The notes under the pieces were generated by a model. It was given only the letters and a program-made list of their open reading frames with translations. It was not told the DNA's origin and did not search any database. From assembly GCA_913048435.1 (NCBI GenBank), contig CAJWWC010000006.1:1-63314 (forward strand): a stretch of 63,314 nucleotides of DNA, given 5' to 3'. Shown here piece after piece: positions 26,262 to 35,105 of the stretch (its first letter is position 1; the number at the start of each line of letters is the position of its first letter). The DNA is from an uncultured Flavobacteriales bacterium. Lineage in GTDB: Bacteria > Bacteroidota > Bacteroidia > Flavobacteriales > UBA7312. Position numbers and translations under genes: made by a program.

Positions 26262-27653
26262 ATGAAAGATGAATACAAGAGCGAAGACAACAAAACAAAT
26301 CTTCTTATAAATAAATTTAATGAAATGCTAAAGTCAGGAACCTACCTGTACTTTGACTCTCATGAAATTGAAAAAATTATTGATTATTTCAATCTAAAAA
26401 TCGATGGCTTTAAAGTAAAACAAGCTTTTAATTTATATGAAAAATTATATCCTTTTTCATCGCAAATATCTATTAAAAAAGCCCAAACACTAATTTTACA
26501 TGATAGACCTAAAGAAGCTTTTAGATTATTAAATAAGTTTCCAAAAAATTGTAACAACGAAGAATATTTGTATACCAAAGCATGCATATACAGTAAACTA
26601 GAAGAGCATTTAAAAGCCATTGAGATTTTTGAAAAATTATTGTATTTAGATAATAATAATGAAGAAATCCTTTCAAATTTGGCAAACGAGTACCAAAAAA
26701 CCAATAACTATGCAAAATCTGCAGATATGTTGGAAAAATTAATTAATCTAAAAACTTACAACGAAATAAATTGGTACTCCTATATTATAACTTGTGAAAT
26801 GACAGATAGCTTAAAACGATCACTAAATTTCACAAAAAAATACATTGATAAAAATCCTTTCGATTATGAATCTTGGTTTTATCTTGGCATAATACATCAA
26901 AAAATGGGTAATCACATTAATGCTATAGATTCATTTGACTATTGTATTTGTATAAAAAAAGATTATTTGTGTGCATATATAAATAAGGCGTCTTCATTTT
27001 CAGATCTTGGTTATTATCAACAAGCAATTGACTCCTACAAAGAAACATTTAAATATGAAAGTCCAGATGCAATTTTATTTTTTGATATGGCTGAATTATA
27101 TGAAAAAATTGATGATATAAATAATGCTAAATATTATTTTTATAAATGTATTAAAAAGGACGAAAATTTTGCAGAGGCTTGGTTTTCGCTTGCACTAATT
27201 TTTGATTTGCAAGGACTAAATTCAAAAGCATCATATCACATAAATAAAGCTGTTGAAATTAATCCAAATAATGAAGATTATTTGTTTGCATATGCAAAAA
27301 TCAATGAAAAAATAGGTCTTAATAGAGAAGCTGAAATTGCATATAAAAAAGTTTTGGAAATAAATGAATTAGATCATCAGTCTTGGCTCAACTATTCAAT
27401 TTTACTATCTAAAGATGAATCTATAAATGAAGCTATAGAAGTACTAAAAAAAGTAGTCATTATGAATCCAAAAAATGCTGAACTTTTATATGTACTTTCT
27501 ATATATCTTTTCAAATCAGGCAATGAACATCAAGCACTATCAATTATTAAAAAAGCTCTTTCTATCGATTATGAACTACACACAACCTTTTTTGAATATA
27601 TACCCAACCATAAAAAAAACAAAAATCTACTAAAATTGCTGAAAGAACATTAA
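26262..27653 (+). CDS. Cytoplasmic tetratricopeptide repeat protein
   Basis: The product has 463 residues with no signal peptide or membrane segment. About ten TPR units run from residue 75 to the end, with the pattern W-x-x-x-G ... A ... A-x-x-x-Y ... P (for example W-F-Y-L-G-I-I-H-Q-K-M-G-N near 206, and A-W-F-S-L-A-L-I-F near 306). TPRs bind other proteins; the partner is unknown. It heads a plus-strand run and is separated from the ComA-like gene by only 9 bp. Confidence 0.9.
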   Translation: MKDEYKSEDNKTNLLINKFNEMLKSGTYLYFDSHEIEKIIDYFNLKIDGFKVKQAFNLYEKLYPFSSQISIKKAQTLILHDRPKEAFRLLNKFPKNCNNEEYLYTKACIYSKLEEHLKAIEIFEKLLYLDNNNEEILSNLANEYQKTNNYAKSADMLEKLINLKTYNEINWYSYIITCEMTDSLKRSLNFTKKYIDKNPFDYESWFYLGIIHQKMGNHINAIDSFDYCICIKKDYLCAYINKASSFSDLGYYQQAIDSYKETFKYESPDAILFFDMAELYEKIDDINNAKYYFYKCIKKDENFAEAWFSLALIFDLQGLNSKASYHINKAVEINPNNEDYLFAYAKINEKIGLNREAEIAYKKVLEINELDHQSWLNYSILLSKDESINEAIEVLKKVVIMNPKNAELLYVLSIYLFKSGNEHQALSIIKKALSIDYELHTTFFEYIPNHKKNKNLLKLLKEH

Positions 27654-27662
27654 AAGATTAAT

Positions 27663-28424
27663 ATGAATTTTAACTTACCAAATCTTCCAAATAGGGCATC
27701 TAAACCTCGTACAAATGGTCTGACCATGATGATGGATAAAGGCTTAAGTATTAGACAAGTGGAAGATTTCATAGAAACTGCTGGTGAACTCACAGATATG
27801 GTTAAGTTCGGTTTTGGTACATCTATTATTTCACCCAATTTGGCTGACAAGATTAAACTTTATCAAAATGCCAATATTGACGTTTATCTAGGGGGAACAC
27901 TTTTTGAAGCCTTTGTTGCTAGAAATAAATTTGATGATTATCAAAGAATGCTTGATAAATATAATATTAACACCGTTGAAGTTTCTGATGGTTCAATAGA
28001 AATATCACACTCAAAAAAGTGTAATTTTATTTCTAAACTTAATAAAAACTATAAAGTACTTTCAGAAGTCGGTTCAAAAGATGCGAGCAAATTAATTCCT
28101 CCTTACAAATGGATAGAATTAATGCAAAAAGAACTTGATGCTGGTTCATGGAAAGTTATTGCCGAAGCTCGTGAAGGAGGTAACGTTGGTATATTTAGAG
28201 GAAGTGGTGAAGTTCGTTCTGATTTAATTGAAGAAATATTAACAAAAATTAACAATGATCAAGTTATTTGGGAATCACCCCAAAAAACTCAGCAAGTATG
28301 GTTTATTAAATTGATGGGTTCTAACGTAAACCTAGGTAACATTTCATATAACGAAGTTATACCTCTAGAATGTCTTAGACTTGGTTTAAGAGGGGACACT
28401 TTTTTCGACCATCTTCCAAAATAA
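27663..28424 (+). CDS. ComA-family phosphosulfolactate synthase-like protein
   Basis: The product has 253 residues. ComA adds sulfite to phosphoenolpyruvate to give phosphosulfolactate, the first step of coenzyme M synthesis in methanogens. Family features are visible: G-L-T-M-M-M-D-K-G-L near the start, the barrel motifs V-K-F-G-F-G-T and Y-L-G-G-T-L-F-E, E-V-S-D-G near 103-107, and E-A-R-E-G-G-N-V-G-I. Bacteroidota do not make coenzyme M; a role in sulfonate or sulfonolipid metabolism is possible but unproven. A rhodanese gene follows after 9 bp. Confidence 0.85.
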   Translation: MNFNLPNLPNRASKPRTNGLTMMMDKGLSIRQVEDFIETAGELTDMVKFGFGTSIISPNLADKIKLYQNANIDVYLGGTLFEAFVARNKFDDYQRMLDKYNINTVEVSDGSIEISHSKKCNFISKLNKNYKVLSEVGSKDASKLIPPYKWIELMQKELDAGSWKVIAEAREGGNVGIFRGSGEVRSDLIEEILTKINNDQVIWESPQKTQQVWFIKLMGSNVNLGNISYNEVIPLECLRLGLRGDTFFDHLPK

Positions 28425-28433
28425 TAGTTTAAA

Positions 28434-28730
28434 ATGAAAGTTAAAGAGCTCAAGCTTTTAATAGATGGAAATGTAGATATTACCGTTGTTGATATAAGAG
28501 AAGCCTATGAATGTGAAGATGGCGCAATTTGTAAATTAAACATTCCACTGGCTCAATTTTTAAGCAGAATTGATGAGATACCCAAAGACAAACCTGTTGT
28601 ATTATATTGTAATAGTGGAAAAAGAAGTAAATCATTAAAATATATGGTTGAAAAACTTCACTTTTACGACAACCTTAATCATCTTGAAGGTGGTTTTCAA
28701 GAATGGCAAAAACAAGTTGTAGAGCTATAA
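28434..28730 (+). CDS. Rhodanese-like domain protein
   Basis: This is a 98-residue single rhodanese domain. The V-V-D-I-R-E-A-Y-E-C strand/turn is present, and the catalytic cysteine lies in L-Y-C-N-S-G-K-R-S near 61-69, so sulfur transfer is possible. The protein is cytoplasmic. Because it lies directly after the ComA-like gene, it may supply or handle reduced sulfur; this is inference from position. Confidence 0.88.
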   Translation: MKVKELKLLIDGNVDITVVDIREAYECEDGAICKLNIPLAQFLSRIDEIPKDKPVVLYCNSGKRSKSLKYMVEKLHFYDNLNHLEGGFQEWQKQVVEL

Positions 28731-28732
28731 TT

Positions 28733-29710
28733 ATGAAAACGTTTTTTTTACGATTATTTAAAGGTGTAGCAATGGGAGCTGCAAACGTAATTCCTGGTGT
28801 TTCTGGTGGAACAATAGCTCTCATAACAAACATCTATGAAGAATTGATTGAATCTCTGACATCCTTCAACTTTAGTACTTTAAAACTAATTTTCAAATTT
28901 AAATTCAAACCATTATACTGTAAATTAAACTTAAATTTTCTAATACCTGTTATGTTGGGTATAGTGTTTAGTATTTTAAGTTTAGCAAAATTATTTGATT
29001 ACCTTTTAGTAGAATATCCTTCATATACTTGGGCATATTTTTTTGGCTTAGTGTTAGCATCTGTTTACTATGTAGGACTAAAAGTCAAACATTGGGATTG
29101 GAAAACAATAGCAATACTAATAATAGGTGCTTTAATCGCTTTTACAATTTCTATTACGTCCCCATCTCCTACTGAAAACACTTCTTATTTCTACATTTTC
29201 ATTTGTGGATTAATTGGAGTATGCGGTATGATACTGCCAGGACTATCTGGTTCTTACATTTTGATGCTTATGGGAAATTATCATCTATTGATGGTAAAAT
29301 CCATTAATAGTATTTCAGAATTTACTCGAGCATTAATAAGCGGTAATCTTACTGCTTTTTTTTCGAGTTCAGAATTCGATTTACTGATTTACTTTTTGAT
29401 ATTTCTTGTTGGGTCTATAGTAGGTTTAGTTGCTTTTTCAAATATCATTTCATGGGTGTTTCATGAATATCATGATGCAACACTAGCAATTCTTACTGGA
29501 TTTATTTTTGGATCTTTAAGTATAATATGGCCATGGAAAAAAGAAAATTTTAGTAATGAAATAATTGATAGACAAGGAGAGCCTCTACTAATAGGTTACG
29601 AACGCTATTTTCCAGATGAATTTGGAATAAATGAACTATTCGTAGTTGTAATGATGCTCATTGGATTACTTTCAATAATATCTATAGAATATTTAGCTAA
29701 ACAAGAATAA
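28733..29710 (+). CDS. DUF368 polyprenyl-phosphate transporter-like membrane protein
   Basis: The product has 325 residues from the ATG at 28733, which is 2 bp after the rhodanese stop. An ATG at 28703 would overlap that gene. The N-terminal signature G-A-A-N-V-I-P-G-V-S-G-G-T-I-A and the repeat-like L-P-G-L-S-G-S-Y-I-L near 176 mark DUF368, followed by about eight membrane helices. Members of this family have recently been linked to undecaprenyl phosphate recycling; the specific role here is inferred. The stop overlaps the aroE start (TAATG). Confidence 0.88.
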   Translation: MKTFFLRLFKGVAMGAANVIPGVSGGTIALITNIYEELIESLTSFNFSTLKLIFKFKFKPLYCKLNLNFLIPVMLGIVFSILSLAKLFDYLLVEYPSYTWAYFFGLVLASVYYVGLKVKHWDWKTIAILIIGALIAFTISITSPSPTENTSYFYIFICGLIGVCGMILPGLSGSYILMLMGNYHLLMVKSINSISEFTRALISGNLTAFFSSSEFDLLIYFLIFLVGSIVGLVAFSNIISWVFHEYHDATLAILTGFIFGSLSIIWPWKKENFSNEIIDRQGEPLLIGYERYFPDEFGINELFVVVMMLIGLLSIISIEYLAKQE

Positions 29711-30435
29711 TGAAATCCTTTGGACTTATTGGATACCCTTTAGAACATTCTTTTTCAAAATTCTATTTTGAAAATAAGTTTTTTAATGAAAATATAAAAA
29801 ATGTAGAGTATCTAAATATAGAATGCAAAGATTTAGATGAATTAGTCAATTCTAAGCAATTAATAAAATTAGATGGCTTTAATGTTACTATACCACATAA
29901 AGAAACAATCATTAACTATTTAGATGAATTAAGCCCTGAGGCTCAGCTTATTGGGGCGATAAATTGTGTAAAGAATAATGGAGGTAGGCTAGTAGGACAC
30001 AATACAGACTATTTAGGTTTTTTGAAATCTCTTAAACCAATTTTAAAGCCTCATCATGAAAGTGCATTAGTACTTGGAAATGGCGGAGCTACAAAAGCTG
30101 TCATTTATGCTTTAAAAAAGCTAAATATTACATTTGAAATAGTTTCTAGAAATTCTTCATTTGATTATGATGACATAAATAAAAAGTGTTTGGAGAAACA
30201 CCGTATAATTATTAATTGTACACCATTGGGAAGCTATCCTAAAATCGATAGTTTTCCTAATATACCCTATAAATTTTTAACAGAAAAACATATTCTCTAT
30301 GATTTAGTTTACAATCCTAAAATAAGTCGTTTTCTTTTTTATGGAAAAGAGAAAAATTGTACGGTTAAAAATGGAATGGAAATGTTAACTATTCAAGCAG
30401 ATCTAGCATGGAAAATATGGAAATGTAAAAAATAA
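29710..30435 (+). CDS. aroE: Shikimate dehydrogenase
   Basis: The enzyme reduces 3-dehydroshikimate with NADPH in aromatic amino acid synthesis. The product has 241 residues, slightly short for the family. The N-terminal G-Y-P-L-E-H-S-F-S (shikimate binding), N-V-T-I-P-H-K-E with the catalytic lysine near 64, and G-H-N-T-D-Y-L-G-F are intact. The nucleotide-binding G-N-G-G-A-T-K-A is near 124. Its start overlaps the DUF368 stop by one base, so it depends on translational coupling. Confidence 0.95.
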   Translation: MKSFGLIGYPLEHSFSKFYFENKFFNENIKNVEYLNIECKDLDELVNSKQLIKLDGFNVTIPHKETIINYLDELSPEAQLIGAINCVKNNGGRLVGHNTDYLGFLKSLKPILKPHHESALVLGNGGATKAVIYALKKLNITFEIVSRNSSFDYDDINKKCLEKHRIIINCTPLGSYPKIDSFPNIPYKFLTEKHILYDLVYNPKISRFLFYGKEKNCTVKNGMEMLTIQADLAWKIWKCKK

Positions 30436-30455
30436 ACCTATTAATATTTTAATGT

Positions 30456-30463
30456 TAAATTTG
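30456..30463 (+). promoter_or_regulatory. -7 box (TAAATTTG) for DUF349-uvrB
   Basis: An exact consensus box lies 23 nt before the ATG at 30487. No clear TTTG lies at -33. Confidence 0.5.
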
Positions 30464-30486
30464 TACTAATCTAATCAATAGAAAAG

Positions 30487-32268
30487 ATGACCCAAGATTC
30501 AAACGAGGTTGAAAAAGAAATCATTAACCAAGAGTTAGCCAATGTAGATACTGTGATTGAAATTGACTATAACTCAATTACACCTCAAGAATTACAGCAA
30601 CAATTATCCAAATTAATTACAACTAAAAATATATATTCAGTTGTTAAGAATATTGATGCAATCAAAGCGGTATTTTATAAAAAAATAAATGCCGAAAAAG
30701 AGGTCCATAAACAAGAGTATTTAAAAAACGAAGGCCTTGAAGAGGAATACAAATTTATCCACCCATTAGAGAAAAATTTTAAAAAGCTACTTAGCGAATT
30801 TCGTAATAAGAAAGCCGAATACAGAGAGAAAATAGAGTTGGACTTTGCTAAAAACCTTAAGATAAAAACTCAAATCATTAAGGACATAGAGTGTATTATT
30901 AGTAATGAAGAGACCATCAAAGAGACATTTGAAAAGTTTAGAGCGTTACAAGATAAATGGAGAGCCACAGGAGAAGTCGCTATAGGTTACAGAAACGACA
31001 TTTGGAAGTCATACCACCATAAAGTTGAAAAATTCTATGATTTCATAAAGATTAATAACGACTTACGAGATTTAGATTTTGATAGAAACCTCAAGCAAAA
31101 AACTAGCATGTGTGAGCAGGCAGAAGCCTTAATGGAAGAAAAATCCATTAATAAGGTACACACTGAATTACAACTTCTTCATGAAAAATGGAAAGACATT
31201 GGACCAGTCAAAAGAGAGCTTAGGGAAATAATATGGGAACGTTTCAAAGAAGCTACACATAAATTACACAAAAGAAGAAACGAACATTTCCTTAATTTAA
31301 AAGAAAATGGGAAACAATCCTTTGAGAATAAAACAATAATTTGTCAAAAAATTGCTAATCTTACTAAAAGAGAAGTGAAATCTCATTACGAATGGAATAA
31401 TTTAACTTTACAAGTACAAGAGTTAGAAGCCGAATGGAAGAAACAAGCTCCAATGAGTAAAGACAATAATAAAATAGCATGGAAACTTTTAAGAGAAACC
31501 CTCTCTAATTTTTATGCTAAGAAAAACGAATTTTACAAAGAGAAGAAGCAAGAAAACAAACAAATTTCGCAAAACAAAGTTATCTTGTGTGAAAAAGCAG
31601 AAGAATTAGTCAATTCAGAAGTTAGTTGGAAAGAAAAAACAGATAAAATCAATAAACTTAATGAAGACTGGAAGAAAAGTGGATACCTACCTAAATCTCA
31701 ATCGGATAAACTATGGAAAAGATTTAGAACTGCTATGGATAATTTCTATGATAATAAAAAAAACTTCTTTAAAGAACTAGACAAAGAAAAAGCTAATAAC
31801 CTAGCTAAAAAAGAAAAATTCTTAAAAACAGTTCTCAAATTCAAGCTTTCTGAAGATAAGAAAGAAAACCTTAATGTTCTAGAAGACTTTCAGAAAGAGT
31901 GGCGGACTTTCGGCTATGTTCCTAGAGACAAAAATCAAATAGAAGATGATTTTAGAAGATCTATTGAAAGCTTATACAAAGAAATGAAAGTTAATAAGAA
32001 AGAACTCAACGATATTAAGTTCAAGAACAAACTAGAAATTTTAAAAGCTAAATCTGATTTAATCACCATAGATAAAGAAAAGCAATTGATTAGAAATAAA
32101 ATTAATGATTTACAAAAAGAAGTTAATCAATACGAAACTAACGTATCCTTCTTTGGCTCATCTAAAGAGGCCGATAAACTCAAATCGAAGATAGAAAAGA
32201 AGATAGACAATGGAAAAGCTGAAATAAACTCACTAAAATACAAACTAAAACAGCTTAACTCCCTCTAA
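30487..32268 (+). CDS. DUF349 repeat protein (coiled-coil)
   Basis: The product has 593 residues and is very rich in K and E. About five to six DUF349 units of roughly 75 residues carry the pattern L-x-x-x-W-(K/R)-x-x-G-x-(V/L)...W..F..A....Y/F, for example L-H-E-K-W-K-D-I-G-P-V and L-N-E-D-W-K-K-S-G-Y-L-P. The tail from about 525 is a predicted coiled coil. The function is not established; related bacterial proteins have been connected with nucleic-acid and stress processes. Its stop codon touches the uvrB start with no gap. Confidence 0.85.
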   Translation: MTQDSNEVEKEIINQELANVDTVIEIDYNSITPQELQQQLSKLITTKNIYSVVKNIDAIKAVFYKKINAEKEVHKQEYLKNEGLEEEYKFIHPLEKNFKKLLSEFRNKKAEYREKIELDFAKNLKIKTQIIKDIECIISNEETIKETFEKFRALQDKWRATGEVAIGYRNDIWKSYHHKVEKFYDFIKINNDLRDLDFDRNLKQKTSMCEQAEALMEEKSINKVHTELQLLHEKWKDIGPVKRELREIIWERFKEATHKLHKRRNEHFLNLKENGKQSFENKTIICQKIANLTKREVKSHYEWNNLTLQVQELEAEWKKQAPMSKDNNKIAWKLLRETLSNFYAKKNEFYKEKKQENKQISQNKVILCEKAEELVNSEVSWKEKTDKINKLNEDWKKSGYLPKSQSDKLWKRFRTAMDNFYDNKKNFFKELDKEKANNLAKKEKFLKTVLKFKLSEDKKENLNVLEDFQKEWRTFGYVPRDKNQIEDDFRRSIESLYKEMKVNKKELNDIKFKNKLEILKAKSDLITIDKEKQLIRNKINDLQKEVNQYETNVSFFGSSKEADKLKSKIEKKIDNGKAEINSLKYKLKQLNSL

Positions 32269-34257
32269 ATGGGATTCAAAGTAGTATCGGATTTTAGCCC
32301 TATGGGCGACCAGCCTACAGCAATAAAACAGCTGGTTGAGGGTATAGACAATGGGGAATCACATCAGACTTTACTAGGAGTCACCGGTTCAGGTAAAACC
32401 TTTACAGTAGCTAATGTTATTAAAGAGGTTCAAAAGCCAACTCTAGTTCTTAGTCACAACAAAACACTAGCAGCACAATTATACAGTGAGTTCAAGCAAT
32501 TCTTTCCTCATAATGCCGTAGAATACTTTGTATCCTATTACGATTACTATCAGCCAGAGGCATATATACCAAGTAGTGGCACCTACATAGAAAAAGATTT
32601 ATCTATTAATCAAGAAATTGAAAAGCTAAGATTGAGTACCACCTCTACCCTTTTATCAGGCAGAAAAGATATTATTGTTGTTGCTTCTGTATCGTGCATT
32701 TATGGTATCGGAAACCCCGATGAATTCAACAATAACGTTATTGAAATAGAGCAAAATCAAAAGATAAGTCGTAATAAGTTACTCAATCAACTAGTATCCT
32801 CACTTTATTCAAGATCAGACATAGAATTCGAACGAGGTAATTTTAAAGTTCAAGGAGATACTATTTCTGTTTTTCCTGCCTATGCCGATATAGCATATAA
32901 AATTCACTTTTGGGGCGATGAAATTGAAGAAATAGAAAGTTTTGACCCTCTAAATAACACTATATTAAAAAAGTTCGAATACTTGCGCATTTTTCCAGCA
33001 ACTATTTTTGTTGCTTCTAAAGACCGTATCCAAAGTGCTATTCATCAGATACAAGATGATTTGATGGATCAGGTACAGTTTTTAAAAAATACTGATAGAA
33101 AGCTAGAGGCTAAACGGTTAGATGAGCGTGTTAATTACGATTTGGAAATGATTAGAGAACTTGGTTATTGTTCGGGAATAGAAAATTATTCACGCTACTT
33201 TGATGGTCGTATGCCAGGAACACGTCCGTTCTGCCTAATCGACTATTTCCCAAAAGATTTCTTGACTGTTATAGATGAAAGTCATGTGACATTACCTCAG
33301 ATAAGAGCTATGTTTGGTGGCGACCGTTCAAGAAAAGAAAACCTCGTAGAGTATGGCTTTCGCTTGCCTGCAGCAATGGACAATAGACCATTGAAATTTG
33401 AAGAATTTGAGAACATTAACAATCAATTTATTTATGTTAGTGCTACCCCATCCGATTATGAGCTAGAACAATCTGGTGGTGTGGTAGCTGAACAAGTCAT
33501 TCGCCCTACAGGCTTATTAGACCCAAATATAGATGTCAGACCTTCTCTGAATCAAATAGACGACTTACTTGAAGAAATTAAACTGAGAGTTGATAAAGAC
33601 GAACGAACACTAGTAACCACACTTACTAAGCGAATGGCTGAGGAATTGACTAAGTATTTCATACGTTTTAATATTCGTTGCCGTTACATACACTCAGATG
33701 TTGACACCCTAGAGCGTGTAGAAATACTACATGAACTGAGAGAAGGTCTGTTTGATGTCTTAGTGGGTGTTAATCTTCTTAGAGAAGGGTTGGATTTACC
33801 TGAAGTTAGCTTAGTAGCTATTCTAGATGCCGACAAAGAGGGTTTTTTAAGGTCGGAACGCTCACTTACTCAAACAGCAGGTAGAGCTGCAAGAAATATC
33901 TGTGGTTTGGTTATTATGTATGCCGATAAAATAACACGCTCTATGAAACTCACTATTGACGAAACAAATAGACGTAGAGAAAAACAAATTACTTACAATA
34001 AAGAGAACGGTTTGGTACCTACCCCATTAAATAAAAAGAAAGACAATGTACTAGCTAAGAGTCTTAATCCATACGAAGTAAAAGTAGGTATGAGTATGGC
34101 AGCTGATAAAGAAACAGATTACTCCAATCCAAAAGAATTAGAAAAAGCCATTAAAAACACCAAAAGACAAATGGAAAAAGCGGCTCAAGATTTAGATTTT
34201 TTAGAAGCTGTAAAATTGAGAGATAAGCTTATTGATCTAAAAAAAATGAGAGAATAA
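32269..34257 (+). CDS. uvrB: Excinuclease ABC subunit B
   Basis: UvrB verifies DNA damage after UvrA delivery and recruits UvrC. The product has 662 residues, standard. Walker A G-V-T-G-S-G-K-T-F is near 38-46. The beta-hairpin region Y-Y-D-Y-Y-Q-P-E-A-Y is near 90, and helicase motifs D-E-S-H and R-A-A-R-N are present. The C-terminal UVR domain (about 625-660) is the UvrC contact. It starts one base after the DUF349 stop. uvrA is 12 kb away in another transcription unit. Confidence 0.98.
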   Translation: MGFKVVSDFSPMGDQPTAIKQLVEGIDNGESHQTLLGVTGSGKTFTVANVIKEVQKPTLVLSHNKTLAAQLYSEFKQFFPHNAVEYFVSYYDYYQPEAYIPSSGTYIEKDLSINQEIEKLRLSTTSTLLSGRKDIIVVASVSCIYGIGNPDEFNNNVIEIEQNQKISRNKLLNQLVSSLYSRSDIEFERGNFKVQGDTISVFPAYADIAYKIHFWGDEIEEIESFDPLNNTILKKFEYLRIFPATIFVASKDRIQSAIHQIQDDLMDQVQFLKNTDRKLEAKRLDERVNYDLEMIRELGYCSGIENYSRYFDGRMPGTRPFCLIDYFPKDFLTVIDESHVTLPQIRAMFGGDRSRKENLVEYGFRLPAAMDNRPLKFEEFENINNQFIYVSATPSDYELEQSGGVVAEQVIRPTGLLDPNIDVRPSLNQIDDLLEEIKLRVDKDERTLVTTLTKRMAEELTKYFIRFNIRCRYIHSDVDTLERVEILHELREGLFDVLVGVNLLREGLDLPEVSLVAILDADKEGFLRSERSLTQTAGRAARNICGLVIMYADKITRSMKLTIDETNRRREKQITYNKENGLVPTPLNKKKDNVLAKSLNPYEVKVGMSMAADKETDYSNPKELEKAIKNTKRQMEKAAQDLDFLEAVKLRDKLIDLKKMRE

Positions 34258-34259
34258 TT

Positions 34260-34664
34260 CTACTCGTATCCCCAACGATGAATATCATTATTAGCCTCTT
34301 CTATATCGTCTTTTACTAATTTGATACGCTGAGCTAGAATAGCAAACAACTTGTCATTATCCATAAGCCAAAGCATTTGTTCTTTATCGTTATCAGCTGC
34401 TTTTGCTAACTTTGCTAACAAATTAAAACCATTAATTTCTAGCCAACGAATAGCATCTTTCTTTCCCTCTACTCCTTTAATTGTAGCAAGAAGATGAGGG
34501 GCGTTTTTCATCAACCAATTGGAAGCACTTTTATCGAAATAGAGTGCGTGACAAAACAAACCCAGTTCAGGATAATTATTTTTCATTAGCCAATCTCTAA
34601 TTTCAAGATTACCTGAAATGGCTTCACCCCAAGCAACAACTATTTTTTCTGGATATTTTTTCAT
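34260..34664 (-). CDS. Unknown 134-residue protein with 25-residue W-L-M-K-N repeats
   Basis: I do not recognise this family. The protein has no signal peptide or membrane segment. Tryptophans at about 25, 50, 74 and 99 mark four tandem units of 24-25 residues, each with a W-L-(M/E)-(K/I/D)-N core followed by a leucine-rich helix (for example W-L-M-K-N-A-P-H-L-L-A, W-L-E-I-N-G-F-N-L-L-A). This predicts a short alpha-solenoid, probably for protein binding. The ATG directly follows the T run of a terminator-like hairpin. The stop lies 2 bp from the convergent uvrB stop. Confidence is in the gene, not the role. Confidence 0.7.
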   Translation of the reverse strand: MKKYPEKIVVAWGEAISGNLEIRDWLMKNNYPELGLFCHALYFDKSASNWLMKNAPHLLATIKGVEGKKDAIRWLEINGFNLLAKLAKAADNDKEQMLWLMDNDKLFAILAQRIKLVKDDIEEANNDIHRWGYE

Positions 34665-34692
34665 AAAAAAGCCTCTAATTAAGAGGCTTTAA
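34665..34692 (-). terminator. Intrinsic terminator hairpin abutting the 34664 start codon
   Basis: A 6-bp G-C-rich stem (34671-34676 / 34682-34687, extendable by A-T pairs) is followed on the minus strand by T6 and then at once by the ATG of the 134-residue protein. It should end the 34696 gene transcript, or act as an attenuator for the gene after it. Confidence 0.8.
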
Positions 34693-34695
34693 ATT

Positions 34696-35073
34696 TTACT
34701 TATTTAGGTAGCTGGATAAATTATTATTTTTAAAAAAATATCGACCATTTTCTACTGCAACTAGCTCCCATCTTTTTTCTCCTAAAAAATTTAGAACATC
34801 AATTATAGAGTTTAAATGTTTAACTGATTTGTGTATTTTATCAGAATATTTAACATCAAAAGATTTAAATTTCAAATTAAAACTTTTTTCCTGCTTTTTT
34901 TGGTTAATTTCTTCAACATCCATTGACATGTAAACGAAAGGTATAGGTTTTTTAGCTTTAATAATGTTTTCTCTAGCTACAGGTTTTTCATTTGTTTTTT
35001 TTGGCATTGGTCTAGTTTGAGCTAAAATTGTAATAGGTAAAATAAAGCTCGCTAAAATTAGAATTTTTCTCAT
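34696..35073 (-). CDS. Small exported protein of unknown function
   Basis: The product has 125 residues with a clear signal peptide (I-L-I-L-A-S-F-I-L-P-I-T-I-L-A-Q, cleavage near 18). The mature part is basic and proline/lysine-rich at first. The end, L-N-F-L-G-E-K-R-W-E-L-V-A-V-E-N-G-R-Y-F-F, resembles the C-terminal strand-turn of DUF4177-type small proteins, so that fold is a weak guess. It lies downstream of the prohibitin-like gene with a 32-bp gap and ends before a strong terminator. Confidence 0.7.
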   Translation of the reverse strand: MRKILILASFILPITILAQTRPMPKKTNEKPVARENIIKAKKPIPFVYMSMDVEEINQKKQEKSFNLKFKSFDVKYSDKIHKSVKHLNSIIDVLNFLGEKRWELVAVENGRYFFKNNNLSSYLNK

Positions 35074-35105
35074 GGTATAAATTTTTTAAAATTATAATTG
35101 AATAT

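Noticed and set aside
26384-26715. Antisense frames of 106 and 64 codons inside the TPR gene
   Set aside because: They are shadows of the repetitive AT-rich TPR coding sequence, with no promoter and no recognisable features.
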